A DNA stretch of 64,000 bases. Origin: Planctomycetota bacterium (lineage in GTDB: Bacteria; Planctomycetota; UBA1135; UBA2386). The position numbers and the translations under genes were made by a program. Location of the stretch: assembly GCA_019636245.1 (NCBI GenBank), contig JAHBXX010000008.1, positions 62,001 to 126,000 on the forward strand, read 5' to 3'. Under the pieces are notes generated by a model. The model saw only the letters and a program-made list of their open reading frames with translations, was not told where the DNA came from and did no database searches. How positions within the stretch are numbered: position 1 is the first letter of the stretch; every line of letters begins with the position of its first letter. Of the stretch, positions 10,082 through 21,892 are shown piece by piece.

Positions 10082-10405
10082 TCACTTGCCCGCCATCTGC
10101 TGCAGCACCTGTTCGATGCTGCGCTTGGTCAGATTCCGCCCGGCCAGGAAACCGCGCTCCTCGGCCTCGACTTCCTCGCGCTCGACGTTGGGCGCCTCGT
10201 CCACCTTGCGGCGGCGCTCGGCCTCCTGCACGCGATGGAAGATCGGCACCATCAGCCAGAGGGCGAGGAAGGTGGCGACGGCCCCGCCGACGACCCAGAT
10301 CGTGGCCGAGCGCGCGTCGATGTCGTGTTCGGGATCGTGCACCACGGCCGCGTGCCGGGCGCCGGGCTCGCCGTAGTGCTCGTCGGAGTGCTTGCCGTGC
10401 GACAT
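10082..10405 (-). CDS. Single-TM protein of the ACIII/caa3 operon
   Basis: I do not recognise a named family. The 107-residue protein has a His-rich N-terminal 30 residues, one membrane helix (about 35-54), and a charged, Glu/Arg-rich C-terminal half that is likely helical. It lies 12 bases after actF and 16 bases before the SCO gene, between the ACIII and oxidase gene blocks. By position it could be an accessory subunit such as ActG, or an assembly factor bridging the two complexes; this is inference from context only. Confidence 0.8.
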   Translation of the reverse strand: MSHGKHSDEHYGEPGARHAAVVHDPEHDIDARSATIWVVGGAVATFLALWLMVPIFHRVQEAERRRKVDEAPNVEREEVEAEERGFLAGRNLTKRSIEQVLQQMAGK

Positions 10406-10417
10406 GGAGCCTCGAGG

Positions 10418-11740
<1,323 letters not shown>

Positions 11741-11745
11741 GTCGC

Positions 11746-12372
11746 TCACTTGCTGAGGCGTTGGAGGGCGCGGATGTAGTGCACGATCGCCCACCGGTCC
11801 TCGACGCCGATGCGGGCGCCGTAGGCGGGCATCGTGCCCTTGCCGTGGGTGATCACCTCGAAGAACTCGCCGTCGGGCATCTGCGGGACCCGGTTGTCGG
11901 CGCCGTCGACGAAGTGGAAGTTGGGGATGGCGACCGGCCAGCGGCGACCGACCAGCCCGTGGCCGCCTTGCGGGTGGTTGCCGCCCTGGCCGGAGTAGCC
12001 GTGGCAGACGGCGCAGTGGATGTCGAACATCTCCTGCCCACGGGCCAGCACCCGGCCATCGACGGGCACCGGGTTCTGGGTGACGAAGGCGTTGCCGGCG
12101 GTGCGGTTGGCGAGCTTGGGATCGGGCAGGCTGCCCTGCGCGACCACCAGCGTCTTGCCGAACGGATCGGCGACGGGCGCCCGCATGCTGCGGCCGTCGG
12201 GCCAGCCGGCGAACTCGGTCTTCGCCTGGGCGCGCAGCTTCGGCTGGAAGTCCATGTCCAGCACCAGGTGGACCGGCGGTTCGCTGGACGTGCCGCCGCG
12301 CATGCAGCCGGTCAGCGCGGTGGCCACCGCGACCAGGGACAACAGGGCCGATCGGGCAGAGAACAGCTTCAT
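11746..12372 (-). CDS. actE: ACIII monoheme cytochrome c subunit ActE
   Basis: The 208-residue lipoprotein has a signal peptide ending in a lipobox (LTGC, Cys near residue 22), one heme c site CAVCH near residue 119 and a likely axial Met in GTMPAYG. In ACIII this subunit sits on the periplasmic face and passes electrons from ActA to the acceptor. The gene starts five bases after the actD stop and ends five bases before the chosen actF start. Confidence 0.93.
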   Translation of the reverse strand: MKLFSARSALLSLVAVATALTGCMRGGTSSEPPVHLVLDMDFQPKLRAQAKTEFAGWPDGRSMRAPVADPFGKTLVVAQGSLPDPKLANRTAGNAFVTQNPVPVDGRVLARGQEMFDIHCAVCHGYSGQGGNHPQGGHGLVGRRWPVAIPNFHFVDGADNRVPQMPDGEFFEVITHGKGTMPAYGARIGVEDRWAIVHYIRALQRLSK

Positions 12373-12377
12373 CGGGG

Positions 12378-12914
12378 TCAGTCCTCCACCAGCGCCACGT
12401 GCTTGCCGCCGAGGCTCTCGAGGAAGCGGGGCGTCTCGCGGCTGTCGAACTTCGGGTCGACGGCCTCGATCGACAGGAAGAAACGGTCGTCGGTCACCCG
12501 CCAGAACGAAGCGTGACGGAAGATCGGGTGGTGCAGGCGCGGCAGCCGGTTGAGGCCGAACATGCCGAAGACGGCGCCGAAGCCCGACAGCAACACCATG
12601 CACTCGAAGGTGATGGGGATCGTCGACGGCCACGCGTAAGGCTCCTTGCCGGACACCCAGAACACGTAGTCGTGCGCGTTCATCCACCACATCATCAGCT
12701 GCGCGAGGCCGATGCCGGTGATGCCGCAGCAGATCACGATCCAGCCGAGCGGGCTGGGCCCCTGCCGCAGCGCCTTGTCGAGACCGTGCACGGGGAACGG
12801 CGTGTGCGCGTCGACGCGGGTGTAGCCCTGCGCGGTCGCCTTCTCGGCGGCGTGGTAGATGGCGGCCGCGCTGTCGAACTCGGCGACGGCACCCCACGTG
12901 GTCGTTGTGGCCAT
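12378..12914 (-). CDS. actD: ACIII subunit ActD (DUF3341)
   Basis: The 178-residue protein has a soluble N-terminal domain of about 60 residues, two membrane helices (about 62-80 and 100-120) and a cytoplasmic C-terminal tail containing HASFWRVTDDRFFLSIEA-like residues, the hallmark of the DUF3341/ActD family. It is a structural subunit of ACIII with no cofactor. It is 13 bases downstream of actC and five bases upstream of actE. Confidence 0.92.
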   Translation of the reverse strand: MATTTTWGAVAEFDSAAAIYHAAEKATAQGYTRVDAHTPFPVHGLDKALRQGPSPLGWIVICCGITGIGLAQLMMWWMNAHDYVFWVSGKEPYAWPSTIPITFECMVLLSGFGAVFGMFGLNRLPRLHHPIFRHASFWRVTDDRFFLSIEAVDPKFDSRETPRFLESLGGKHVALVED

Positions 12915-12927
12915 GGTCGTGGTCTCC

Positions 12928-14334
<1,407 letters not shown>

Positions 14335-14338
14335 CGGA

Positions 14339-17300
14339 TCAGGCCAGCTCGCTTTGGAGTTCGGGGTGGGGATTGCGCACGCGGCCGAGGTAGGTCGTGC
14401 GCGGCTTGGTGTTCAGTTCCGACAGCAGCCCGTAGTTCAGGTCGAGGGCGCGCTGCTGGGCGACGCGGCTCGTGGTCTCGAGGATGTTGCCGAAGGTGAT
14501 GGCCTCGGTCGGGCAGGCCTGCGCGCACGCCGTGGTGACCTGCACGTCGTCCTTGCCCTCGCCGACCTTGCGGCCGCTCAGCTTGGCGGCGATGCGGCCG
14601 CCGTTGATGCGCTGCACGCAGTAGGTGCACTTCTCCATCACGCCGCGGCTGCGCACGGTGACGTCCGGGTTGAACGCCATGCGCCGGGTGTCGGGCACGT
14701 TGCCGACGTAGTCGAGGTAGTTGTAGCGACGGACCTTGTAGGGGCAGTTGTTGCTGCAATAGCGCGTGCCGATGCAGCGGTTGTAGACCATGTCGTTGAG
14801 CCCGTCGGGGCTGTGCATGGTCGCGGCCACCGGGCAGACGGACTCGCACGGCGCGTTCTCGCACTGCATGCAGGGCACCGGCATGTTGGCGACCTGCGGG
14901 TCCTCCGCCATCGCCAGCTTGTCGTCGAGCGTCTGCTGCGACTTCGGCTTGCCGTCGGCCTGCGAGCTGAAGTAGCGATCGGCGCGGATCCAGAACATCT
15001 CGCGGTTGCGCGCGACCTGGATCTTGCCCACCATCGGGACGTTGTTCTCCGCGACGCAGGCGACGACGCACGCGCTGCAGCCGGTGCAGGCGTTGAGGTC
15101 GATCACCATGCCCCACTGGTAGGGCGACTTCTTGACCTCCGGGTCGTTGCGGCGCGGATCGTAGCGCTCGATCCACAGCGACTTGGCGGCATCGGCCTCG
15201 GTCTGGCTGTGCAGGGCCGCGGCCTGGTCGAGGGGCGACATCTTCGGCGCCCAGCGCGGATCGGCCTCGTTCTTCCTGGCCGTCGTCTCGCGCACGAGCG
15301 CGCGGCCGACCATCGTGCCGTGCTCCTGGGTGCAGACCAGCGGGTGGTTGCCGCTGCTCTTGGCGACGTTCGCCCCGGTCACGATCCACTGCGCGGCGGT
15401 GGTGCGCAGCGGATAGGCGTTGAAGCCCGCGCCGGCGCCGTTGGGACCGCTCTGGGCGACCTTGCAGGACGCGGGCAGCGAGCGGCCCCAGCCGAGGTGG
15501 ATCGTGATGCTGTCGTCGGCGTGGCCGGGCAGGATCCAGGCGGGGATCTGGATCTGCGTGCCGCCGGCGGCGATGCCGAGCATGTCGCCGTTGCCGACGC
15601 CGAGGCGCTGGGCGGTGGCCATGCTCAGCAGAGCGGCGTTGTCCCAGCTCAGCTTCGTGAGCGGGTCGGGCACCTCCTGCATCCACGAATTGTTGGCGTA
15701 GCGACCGTCCCCCATCTTCGGGCAGCCGCGCAGCACGACCTCGATGCCGCCCGGCCGGGTCCAGCCGCGGACCGCCGCGGCGATCGGGGCGGGATTCACG
15801 GCTACCGACTCACGGGCGAACTCCGAGCCGGCGACGACTCCCTCGTGCAGGGCGCGCGGCCACCAGTTGGTCTCGAAATCGGCGGCGCCGGACACGGTGC
15901 GCCAGTGGCCCTGCACCAGTCCGAAGCCGAACATGCCGTCGCGCGCCGTGGCGAGGTTCTCCCAGTCCGGGTCCTGGTTCAGGAAGCCGAGGAACTCCAG
16001 CGCCGAGACGCCGCCGTGCAGCGGCAACACCAGCGGCTGCTGGATCGACACGGTGCCATCGTGGGCGCGGGCGTCGCCCCAGCACTCCAGTTCGTGCGCG
16101 AGCGGGAAGTGCCAGTCGCACATCCGGCCGGTCTCGTCGTCGTAGGTGCCGACGTGGATCGTCGTGCGCGGCTTCTTGGCCTGCAGCAGCTCGGCCAGCT
16201 TGAGATCCGCCGGCGCGTCGTAGACCGGGTTGACGCCCAGGAACACCAGGGTGTCGCAAGCGCCCTGGTCGAGGGCGTTGCGCAGTTCCTGGACGGAGGC
16301 GACGCAGTTGTTCTGGTGCCCTTCGGGCATCGGCGTGTGGGCGACCGTCTTGCCGAAGGTCCCCAGGCGCTGGTTGATCGCCTGCACGATCGCGTGCACC
16401 GCCGCCGGCTGGCGGGGACCGGCGATCACCACGCAACGGCCGTCCGCCGCCTGCAGGTCCTTGGCGACGACCTCGAGCCACTTCTTGCCCTGGCGCTCGA
16501 AGGCCGCCGGCGAATGCGGCTCCAGCGCCGCCTGCAGGTCGCTGCCGGTGCCGACGCCCAGCGCGCGGGCCAGCGCAAACGCCACCCCGGGCACATCCGC
16601 CGCCTTGGTGCGGAAGCGGTGGTCGGCAGCGGTGCCCGTCGAGGTGTAGGTCGATTCGACGACGTAGAGGCGGGACAGCTTCTTGCCGGGGACGGGCTGC
16701 CGCCGTGTCTCGGCCCAGCGCCGCGCGTTGCGCAGGTGGTTGCCGTCGGTGGCGAGGAAATCGCTGTCGAGCGACAGCACCACGTCGGCGTTGGCGAAGT
16801 CGTAGTGGGTCGCCACCAGCTTGCCGAACGCCATCTGCGCGCCGGCGCGTTCGTTGTCGCGATGCAGCGCCGACCAGTGGTGGAAGCGGGCCTTGGCCAG
16901 GCTGCCGGCCTTCATGCGCGCGACTGCGGCCTGCAGCGAGGGCGACGAGTGCGTCGGCAGGACGATGTGCAGGCCTTCGCCCTGCTTCACCGTCAGGTCG
17001 CGCGCCTTCTCCTCCCACCAGGCGTAGAACTCGCCCCAGACGTCGACCTCGTGGTCGGCGTGGCCGTGGCCGCCGTGGGCGTGCATCTCGCTGTGGCGGT
17101 TGCGCGGCGCGCGGCTGCGGCCGGGGTCGTAGAGCTGCAACAGCTCCGCCTGCAGGCGCAGATCCGAGCCACCCAGGCTGCTCGGATGGTTGGGGTTGCC
17201 GTCGATCTTGGTCGGCCGGCCATCGGAGCTCTTGACGACCACGCCGATGCCGAAGCCGCCGCGCGTCAGGACCGTGGCGTAGTGCTGGGCGATGCCGGGC

Positions 17301-17572
17301 TTGAAGCCCTCCGGCCGCTTGTTGAACGGCAGGATCTTGGTGACGGGCTTGCGGCAGCTGGTCAGGCCGGCGAGCGCCACGGACGCGGCGACGACGCCGA
17401 GGAAGCCGCGCCGCGACACCTCGTCGGGCGCCTCGGTGATGCCCTCGGGGAACTCGCTGGCGAGGATGCGCTGGAACTCGGGCGAGTTCTCCAGCTCACC
17501 CAGGCTGCGGAAGTAGGTGGTGCCGTTGGGGTCGGCCACGGGGGTCTCGGTCGAGGTCGGGACGGTGGTCAT
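14339..17572 (-). CDS. actB: ACIII molybdopterin-like/Fe-S subunit ActB
   Basis: The 1077-residue protein fuses a molybdopterin-oxidoreductase-like domain (no molybdenum cofactor in studied ACIII) with a ferredoxin-like domain. A twin-arginine signal SRRGFL lies at residues 53-58, followed by a hydrophobic stretch ending LTSC at 73. The C-terminal 260 residues hold the Fe-S ligands: [11 protein letters not shown] near 825, [13 protein letters not shown] near 890, CSNNCP near 940, CTYC near 980 and CAQACP near 1015, the set expected for four clusters. Its ATG overlaps the actA stop (ATGA). Confidence 0.95.
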   Translation of the reverse strand: MTTVPTSTETPVADPNGTTYFRSLGELENSPEFQRILASEFPEGITEAPDEVSRRGFLGVVAASVALAGLTSCRKPVTKILPFNKRPEGFKPGIAQHYATVLTRGGFGIGVVVKSSDGRPTKIDGNPNHPSSLGGSDLRLQAELLQLYDPGRSRAPRNRHSEMHAHGGHGHADHEVDVWGEFYAWWEEKARDLTVKQGEGLHIVLPTHSSPSLQAAVARMKAGSLAKARFHHWSALHRDNERAGAQMAFGKLVATHYDFANADVVLSLDSDFLATDGNHLRNARRWAETRRQPVPGKKLSRLYVVESTYTSTGTAADHRFRTKAADVPGVAFALARALGVGTGSDLQAALEPHSPAAFERQGKKWLEVVAKDLQAADGRCVVIAGPRQPAAVHAIVQAINQRLGTFGKTVAHTPMPEGHQNNCVASVQELRNALDQGACDTLVFLGVNPVYDAPADLKLAELLQAKKPRTTIHVGTYDDETGRMCDWHFPLAHELECWGDARAHDGTVSIQQPLVLPLHGGVSALEFLGFLNQDPDWENLATARDGMFGFGLVQGHWRTVSGAADFETNWWPRALHEGVVAGSEFARESVAVNPAPIAAAVRGWTRPGGIEVVLRGCPKMGDGRYANNSWMQEVPDPLTKLSWDNAALLSMATAQRLGVGNGDMLGIAAGGTQIQIPAWILPGHADDSITIHLGWGRSLPASCKVAQSGPNGAGAGFNAYPLRTTAAQWIVTGANVAKSSGNHPLVCTQEHGTMVGRALVRETTARKNEADPRWAPKMSPLDQAAALHSQTEADAAKSLWIERYDPRRNDPEVKKSPYQWGMVIDLNACTGCSACVVACVAENNVPMVGKIQVARNREMFWIRADRYFSSQADGKPKSQQTLDDKLAMAEDPQVANMPVPCMQCENAPCESVCPVAATMHSPDGLNDMVYNRCIGTRYCSNNCPYKVRRYNYLDYVGNVPDTRRMAFNPDVTVRSRGVMEKCTYCVQRINGGRIAAKLSGRKVGEGKDDVQVTTACAQACPTEAITFGNILETTSRVAQQRALDLNYGLLSELNTKPRTTYLGRVRNPHPELQSELA

Positions 17573-18246
17573 CGGTGGCACGCCGAGCAGTGGGTCGGAG
17601 GGTTCAACTCGGGCGGCGTCTCGCCATGCCAGGCGAGGCGCTGCCTGGCGGCGGCGATGCTCTGCTCGTCCGCCACCCAGTCCATCTTGGTCACCGACAC
17701 GCCCTTGGGGCGCAGGTGCGGTGTGGGGTCGCGATGGCATTCGAGGCACCAACCCATGCTCAGGGGCTCGACCTGGCGCACGATCTCCATCTGGTCGACC
17801 CGGCCGTGGCAGCTGGCGCAGCCGACCCCGGCGTGCACGTGCACCGCATGGTGGAAGTAGGCGTGCTCCGGCAGCAGGTGCACCTTGACCCACTCGACGG
17901 GGGTGCCCTGCGCCGCGCCGTCGCCATAGGCATCCCGCAGCGGCTGCAGCGCCACGCTGTCCTTCTTGATCTGCTTGTGGCAGCCCATGCAGGTGTCGGC
18001 GTCCGGCACCGAGGCGTGGGCGCCTTCCTCGACGTGCCGGTGGCAGTAGCGGCAGTCCATGCCGAGGGCGCCCGCATGCAGCTTGTGGCTGTAGGCGATC
18101 GGCTGGAAGGGCTGGTAGCCGACGTCCGTGTGCTTCGGCGAGAACCAGTAGTAGACGACGAAGACCACGAACAGACCGGCAGCCCCCGCGCCGAGCGCGA
18201 GCACAGCGGGCAGCGAGTTGGTCCACTTGGGGAACAGGACGGTCAA
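17569..18246 (-). CDS. actA: ACIII pentaheme cytochrome c subunit ActA
   Basis: The 225-residue protein has an N-terminal membrane anchor (about residues 15-35) and five heme c sites: CRYCH (near 63), CMGCH (84), CASCH (141), CLECH (170) and CSACH (219), the number usual for ActA. There is no ATG in frame near the start. I chose TTG at 18246 because it gives MTVLFPKWTNSLP, like other ActA N-termini, and is preceded by GGAGGGG at a spacing of six bases. It is the first gene of the respiratory operon. Confidence 0.93.
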   Translation of the reverse strand: MTVLFPKWTNSLPAVLALGAGAAGLFVVFVVYYWFSPKHTDVGYQPFQPIAYSHKLHAGALGMDCRYCHRHVEEGAHASVPDADTCMGCHKQIKKDSVALQPLRDAYGDGAAQGTPVEWVKVHLLPEHAYFHHAVHVHAGVGCASCHGRVDQMEIVRQVEPLSMGWCLECHRDPTPHLRPKGVSVTKMDWVADEQSIAAARQRLAWHGETPPELNPPTHCSACHR

Positions 18247-18252
18247 GAGGAT

Positions 18253-18259
18253 CCCCTCC
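18253..18259 (-). promoter_or_regulatory. Ribosome binding site of actA
   Basis: GGAGGGG on the minus strand lies six bases before the TTG at 18246. It decides the otherwise ambiguous actA start. Confidence 0.7.
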
Positions 18260-18441
18260 GCGGGAAGTGGGGACGGTTGCGGTCGCTGGAGGCGTGCCCC
18301 GCCAACGCGCGACCGCGTCGGTACGGGATGCCACCACCTGGGCCGGGGGGCCGTGGGGCGGATGGCATGCTGCCCGGAAGCTGGACCCGTCGCGGCTTGG
18401 CGGCCCGCCGCCTGGGTCGCCACCGAGGTCGGCCCTTCGGC

Positions 18442-18555
18442 GGGGAAACTCAGGTCCTTGACGAGGGCCGAAAGGGCACGAGGGGGCAGCCCTGGCGGGC
18501 GGCCCCTGTAAAAGATCGCCGCCGCCGGGTCAATTTCAGACTTCTGAGTTTCCCC
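18442..18555. repeat. 12-bp inverted repeat around the actA promoter
   Basis: ggggaaactcag at 18442-18453 and its exact reverse complement ctgagtttcccc at 18544-18555 are 90 bases apart and bracket the candidate promoter. They could be paired operator half-sites or a regulator-binding pair. No function is known from the sequence. Confidence 0.6.
18506..18533 (-). promoter_or_regulatory. Candidate promoter of the actA operon
   Basis: On the minus strand TTGACC (18533-18528) and TTACAG (18511-18506) are separated by 16 bases, a fair match to primary-sigma elements in a patch clearly less GC-rich than its surroundings. Transcription from here would give a leader of about 250 bases before actA. 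It lies between the arms of a 12-bp inverted repeat. Confidence 0.45.
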
Positions 18556-19146
18556 CCACAGGTGCGCAGACCGGGCGGTTCGTGGGCGCAGTCGGGTTGG
18601 TGGCGGCGCGGTCGTCCGACGCGGCGCGTGGGGTCGGAGGTTGGCGGTCGCGGGCCGTTCCTGGTCGCGGGTGCTGGCGTCCGCGGCGACGAATGGTGTT
18701 GCGTGTCGACCGGAGACCGCAACATGTGGTGGTTGGCTTCCTCGCCCGTGCCGGCGGGCGGTGCCGCGCGCTGCGGCGCCGGTCGTTTGCCCTCGTCGCG
18801 GTAGCCCGGTCGCGGCCTTCAGGGTGCGGCGCCCGGAGCGAGGTTGGCCACCACCGCGACCGCATCGAGATCGTGCACGGCCGTGGGGCCTGGGATCCGG
18901 GGCGAAGGGAACTCGATGCGGCCACGCCGGGGGCGATTCGACCGGCCCCTGGATGTCCGCCGGTTGCCTCCGTCCCGCCGGGCAGGCCGACGACCTCGTC
19001 GTTCGGGGCCGCCGATGGCATCGGCGCGACGCAACCTGCGGGCGCCTTCGCGGTGATTTCGTGGCACGCTGCGTGGGCGTTGAACCATACTCCTCACCCG
19101 ATTCGTCCCCGGTCGACGCGCCTGCCGCCGTCGACCGCGCTGCACC
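18556..19146. other. Non-coding stretch between actA and carbamoyltransferase
   Basis: About 590 bases without a convincing gene. Open frames on both strands are Arg/Pro-rich and lack family resemblance or a ribosome site. It contains the upstream regions of both divergent operons. I see no tRNA, repeat array or mobile-element end in it. A decayed gene cannot be ruled out. Confidence 0.5.
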
Positions 19147-20979
19147 ATGCCTGAATTCGTCCTCGGCATCTCTGCCTACTACCACGACTCCGCGGCGGCC
19201 TTGTTGCGCGATGGCGAGATCGTCGCCGCGGTGCAGGAGGAGCGCTTCACCCGCAAGAAGCACGACCCGGCCTTTCCCGCGCGGGCCGTCGACCACTGCC
19301 TGCGAGTGGCCGGCATCGAGGCGGCGGCGCTCGATTTCGTCGCGTTCTACGACAAGCCGATCCTGAAGTTCCATCGGTTGATCGAGACCTATCTGGCGTT
19401 CGCGCCGGTTGGCCTGCGGTCGTTCAGCAAGGCGGTGCCGGTGTGGCTCGGCGAGAAGCTGCACATGCGGCGGCAGCTGACGAAGCACCTGGGCAAGGCG
19501 CCGAAGAACCGCTACGTGTTCCCCGAACACCACGAGAGCCACGCCGCCTCGGCGTTCTTCCCGTCGCCGTTCGAGGACGCAGCGATCGTGACGATGGACG
19601 GCGTCGGCGAATGGGCGACGACCTCGGTCGGCGTCGGCGAAGGCAACCGCATCCGCCTGCTGCAGGAGATCCGCTTCCCCCATTCGCTGGGCCTGCTCTA
19701 CTCGGCCTTCACCTACTACTGCGGCTTCAAGGTCAACAGCGGCGAGTACAAGCTGATGGGCCTCGCGCCCTATGGCGAGCCGCGCTTCGAGCAGCAGATC
19801 CGCGATCACCTGATCGACCTGCGCGAGGACGGCAGCTACCGCCTGGATCTGTCCTACTTCAACTACTGCCAGGGCCTGACCATGACGAGCGCGAAGTTCC
19901 ACGCGCTCTTCGGCGGTCCTCCCCGGCGCCCCGAGTCGCCGCTCGAGCAGCACCACATGGACCTGGCGGCGTCGGTGCAGAAGGTCACCGAGGACGTGAT
20001 GCTGCGCACGGCGCGGCACGCGCACCGGCTGACCGGCAAGAAGAACCTGTGCCTGGCCGGCGGCGTGGCGCTGAACTGCGTGGGCAACGGCGTGATCCTG
20101 CGCGAGGGCCCGTTCGACCGGATCTGGATCCAGCCCGCCGCCGGCGACGCCGGCGGTGCCCTCGGGGCGGCGCAGTTCGTGTGCCACAACCTGCTCGGCA
20201 GGCCCAGGGTCGTGCGGCCGAACGACTCGCAGCGCGGCAGCCTGCTCGGCCCGCGCTACGAGCCGGTGGAGATCCGCGCCTTCCTCGAGCGCGAGGGCAT
20301 CGCCTACGAGGACTGCGCCAGCGAGGACCAGCTCGCCGATCGTGTCGCCGAACTGATCGAGCAGGAGAACGTGGTCGGTTGGTTCCAGGGGCCGATGGAG
20401 TTCGGTCCGCGTGCTCTCGGTTCGCGCAGCATCATCGGCGACGCCCGCTCGCCGAAGATGCAGAGCGTGATGAACCTGAAGATCAAGTTCCGCGAGTCGT
20501 TCCGGCCGTTCGCGCCGATCGTGCTGCGCGAGGAGGCCAGCCGCTACTTCGACATCGCGCCGCGGCACGAGAGCCCCTACATGCTGATCGTCGCGCCGGT
20601 CCGCGACGAACGGCGCAAGCCGGTCGATCCGTCGGCGCGCGGCCTCGACAAGCTCAAGCTGCTGCGTTCGGAGATCCCGGCCGTGACGCACGTCGACTAC
20701 TCGGCGCGGCTGCAGACCGTCGACGGCGAGCGCAATCCACGCCTCGCCCACCTGATGCGCCGCTTCCAGCAGCGCACCGGATGTCCGGTGCTGATCAACA
20801 CCAGCTTCAACGTGCGCGGCGAGCCGATCGTCTGCACACCGCAGGACGCGCTGCGCTGTTTCCTCGGCACCGAGATGGATGTCCTGGTGCTCGAGAACTT
20901 CGTGATCCGTCGCGCAGCGCAGAAGAACCTGCCCGCGGTCGATCGCGAGCGCTACCTCGCCGGCTTCGCGCTCGATTGA
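19147..20979 (+). CDS. Carbamoyltransferase (NodU/CmcH family)
   Basis: The 610-residue enzyme would transfer a carbamoyl group from carbamoyl phosphate to a hydroxyl of a sugar or secondary metabolite. The N-terminal Kae1-like half has GISAYYHDSAAAL (residues 7-19), HHESHAASAFF and GEYKLMGLAPYG; the C-terminal half has GPRALGSRSIIGDARS, FRESFRPFAP and NTSFNVRGEP. These are the full set of family signatures, so it is likely active. It is followed after four bases by an SxtJ-like gene, a conserved trio also found in saxitoxin clusters. The substrate cannot be told from the sequence. Confidence 0.94.
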   Translation: MPEFVLGISAYYHDSAAALLRDGEIVAAVQEERFTRKKHDPAFPARAVDHCLRVAGIEAAALDFVAFYDKPILKFHRLIETYLAFAPVGLRSFSKAVPVWLGEKLHMRRQLTKHLGKAPKNRYVFPEHHESHAASAFFPSPFEDAAIVTMDGVGEWATTSVGVGEGNRIRLLQEIRFPHSLGLLYSAFTYYCGFKVNSGEYKLMGLAPYGEPRFEQQIRDHLIDLREDGSYRLDLSYFNYCQGLTMTSAKFHALFGGPPRRPESPLEQHHMDLAASVQKVTEDVMLRTARHAHRLTGKKNLCLAGGVALNCVGNGVILREGPFDRIWIQPAAGDAGGALGAAQFVCHNLLGRPRVVRPNDSQRGSLLGPRYEPVEIRAFLEREGIAYEDCASEDQLADRVAELIEQENVVGWFQGPMEFGPRALGSRSIIGDARSPKMQSVMNLKIKFRESFRPFAPIVLREEASRYFDIAPRHESPYMLIVAPVRDERRKPVDPSARGLDKLKLLRSEIPAVTHVDYSARLQTVDGERNPRLAHLMRRFQQRTGCPVLINTSFNVRGEPIVCTPQDALRCFLGTEMDVLVLENFVIRRAAQKNLPAVDRERYLAGFALD

Positions 20980-20983
20980 CGCC

Positions 20984-21430
20984 ATGAAGATCAACCTGCA
21001 TCCCGACCGGAGGGTCCTGCGCCAGTTCGCCTGGGCGTCGCTGATCATGTTTCCGGCGATCGCCGGCTTCCTGGCCTGGCGCCACGATCTGCCGACCACC
21101 TGGGTGTTCGCGCTGTGTGGCGTGGGCATCACCGTCGCGCTCGTCGAGCTGGTGCTCGCGGAGACCACGGGCGCGTTCGGTCGGCTCCTGGAGAAGCTGA
21201 TTCCGCGGGCTCTCTTCCAGCTGCTGACCCTGGTTGCCGCCCCGATCGGCTTCGTGCTGTCGCACGTCGTGATGGCCGCCATCTACTACCTGGTGATGAC
21301 GCCGATCGCATTGGTCTTCCGCTCGATCGGCCGCGACGTGATCGGCAAGCGGCCGGACCGGCAGCGCACGAGCTACTGGCGCGACCGCGGCCCGGAACGA
21401 CGGCCAGCCGCCTACTTCAAGCTATACTGA
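20984..21430 (+). CDS. SxtJ-family membrane protein
   Basis: The 148-residue protein has four hydrophobic segments (about residues 15-30, 38-58, 75-90 and 92-112) and a basic C-terminus. Size, topology and place directly after a carbamoyltransferase match the SxtJ family named from the saxitoxin cluster, whose biochemical role is unknown. The gene starts four bases after the carbamoyltransferase stop, so they are surely co-transcribed. Confidence 0.82.
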   Translation: MKINLHPDRRVLRQFAWASLIMFPAIAGFLAWRHDLPTTWVFALCGVGITVALVELVLAETTGAFGRLLEKLIPRALFQLLTLVAAPIGFVLSHVVMAAIYYLVMTPIALVFRSIGRDVIGKRPDRQRTSYWRDRGPERRPAAYFKLY

Positions 21431-21463
21431 GCCGACGCAGGCAGAGACGCCCTCCCGACGACC

Positions 21464-21685
21464 ATGAACGACTCACCGCAAGGCTCCGCCGACACCGACC
21501 AGAAGGACGAATTCCTGCGCGCCGCGAAGGACGAGGAACGCGGCATCGTCGCGGAGTTCTGGGCCTTCATGGCGGAGAACAAGATGTGGTGGATGACGCC
21601 GATCCTGGTCGTCTTCCTGCTGCTCGGGGTGCTGCTGGTGCTCGGCGCCACGGGTGTCGCCCCCTTCATCTACACGCTGTTCTGA
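21464..21685 (+). CDS. DUF5989-family small membrane protein (SxtK-like)
   Basis: The 73-residue protein has a charged N-terminal half, then WAFMAENKMWWMTPILV leading into one membrane helix and a short tail ending in IYTLF. The pattern of an acidic head, the MAENKxWWM-type stretch and one helix matches DUF5989 proteins encoded third in carbamoyltransferase-SxtJ gene sets. Function unknown; perhaps a membrane partner of SxtJ. Confidence 0.8.
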   Translation: MNDSPQGSADTDQKDEFLRAAKDEERGIVAEFWAFMAENKMWWMTPILVVFLLLGVLLVLGATGVAPFIYTLF

Positions 21686-21709
21686 CGCGCTCTCGCCCGC
21701 GCCCGCAGG

Positions 21710-21740
21710 CGGCCGCTCGCCGAGCTGCTCGGCGCGGCCG
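21710..21740 (+). terminator. Strong hairpin after the carbamoyltransferase operon
   Basis: A 6-bp outer stem (21710-21715 with 21735-21740), a two-base bulge and a 7-bp inner stem (21718-21724 with 21728-21734) around a CTG loop. It lies 25 bases after the DUF5989 stop. There is no T-run, as is common in high-GC genomes, so termination is inferred. Confidence 0.5.
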
Positions 21741-21892
21741 CAAGGCGCGGATTGCCATCGGCGCAGTCCTGGCGGCTTCCCGGCGCATCGGGCCGGCCGC
21801 GGCCGTCTCGATGCGATACGCCCTCGAGGGCAGGCGCGAAGGAGTCGTGCCCGACGGCCGATACCTCCGCATCCACACGAAGGGAGACTTGG

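Noticed and set aside
18536-19021. A 161-codon minus-strand frame between actA and the carbamoyltransferase gene
   Set aside because: The product is Arg/Pro/Thr-rich without a domain, membrane helix or ribosome site, so it is treated as non-coding.
19062-19078. A sigma-54-like site before the carbamoyltransferase gene (tggcacgctgcgtgggc)
   Set aside because: The -24 GG fits but the -12 GC does not lie at the required spacing.
21423-21428. TATACT just before the DUF5989 gene
   Set aside because: It codes the end of the SxtJ-like protein and has no -35 element at 16-18 bases; the gene is more simply read from the operon.
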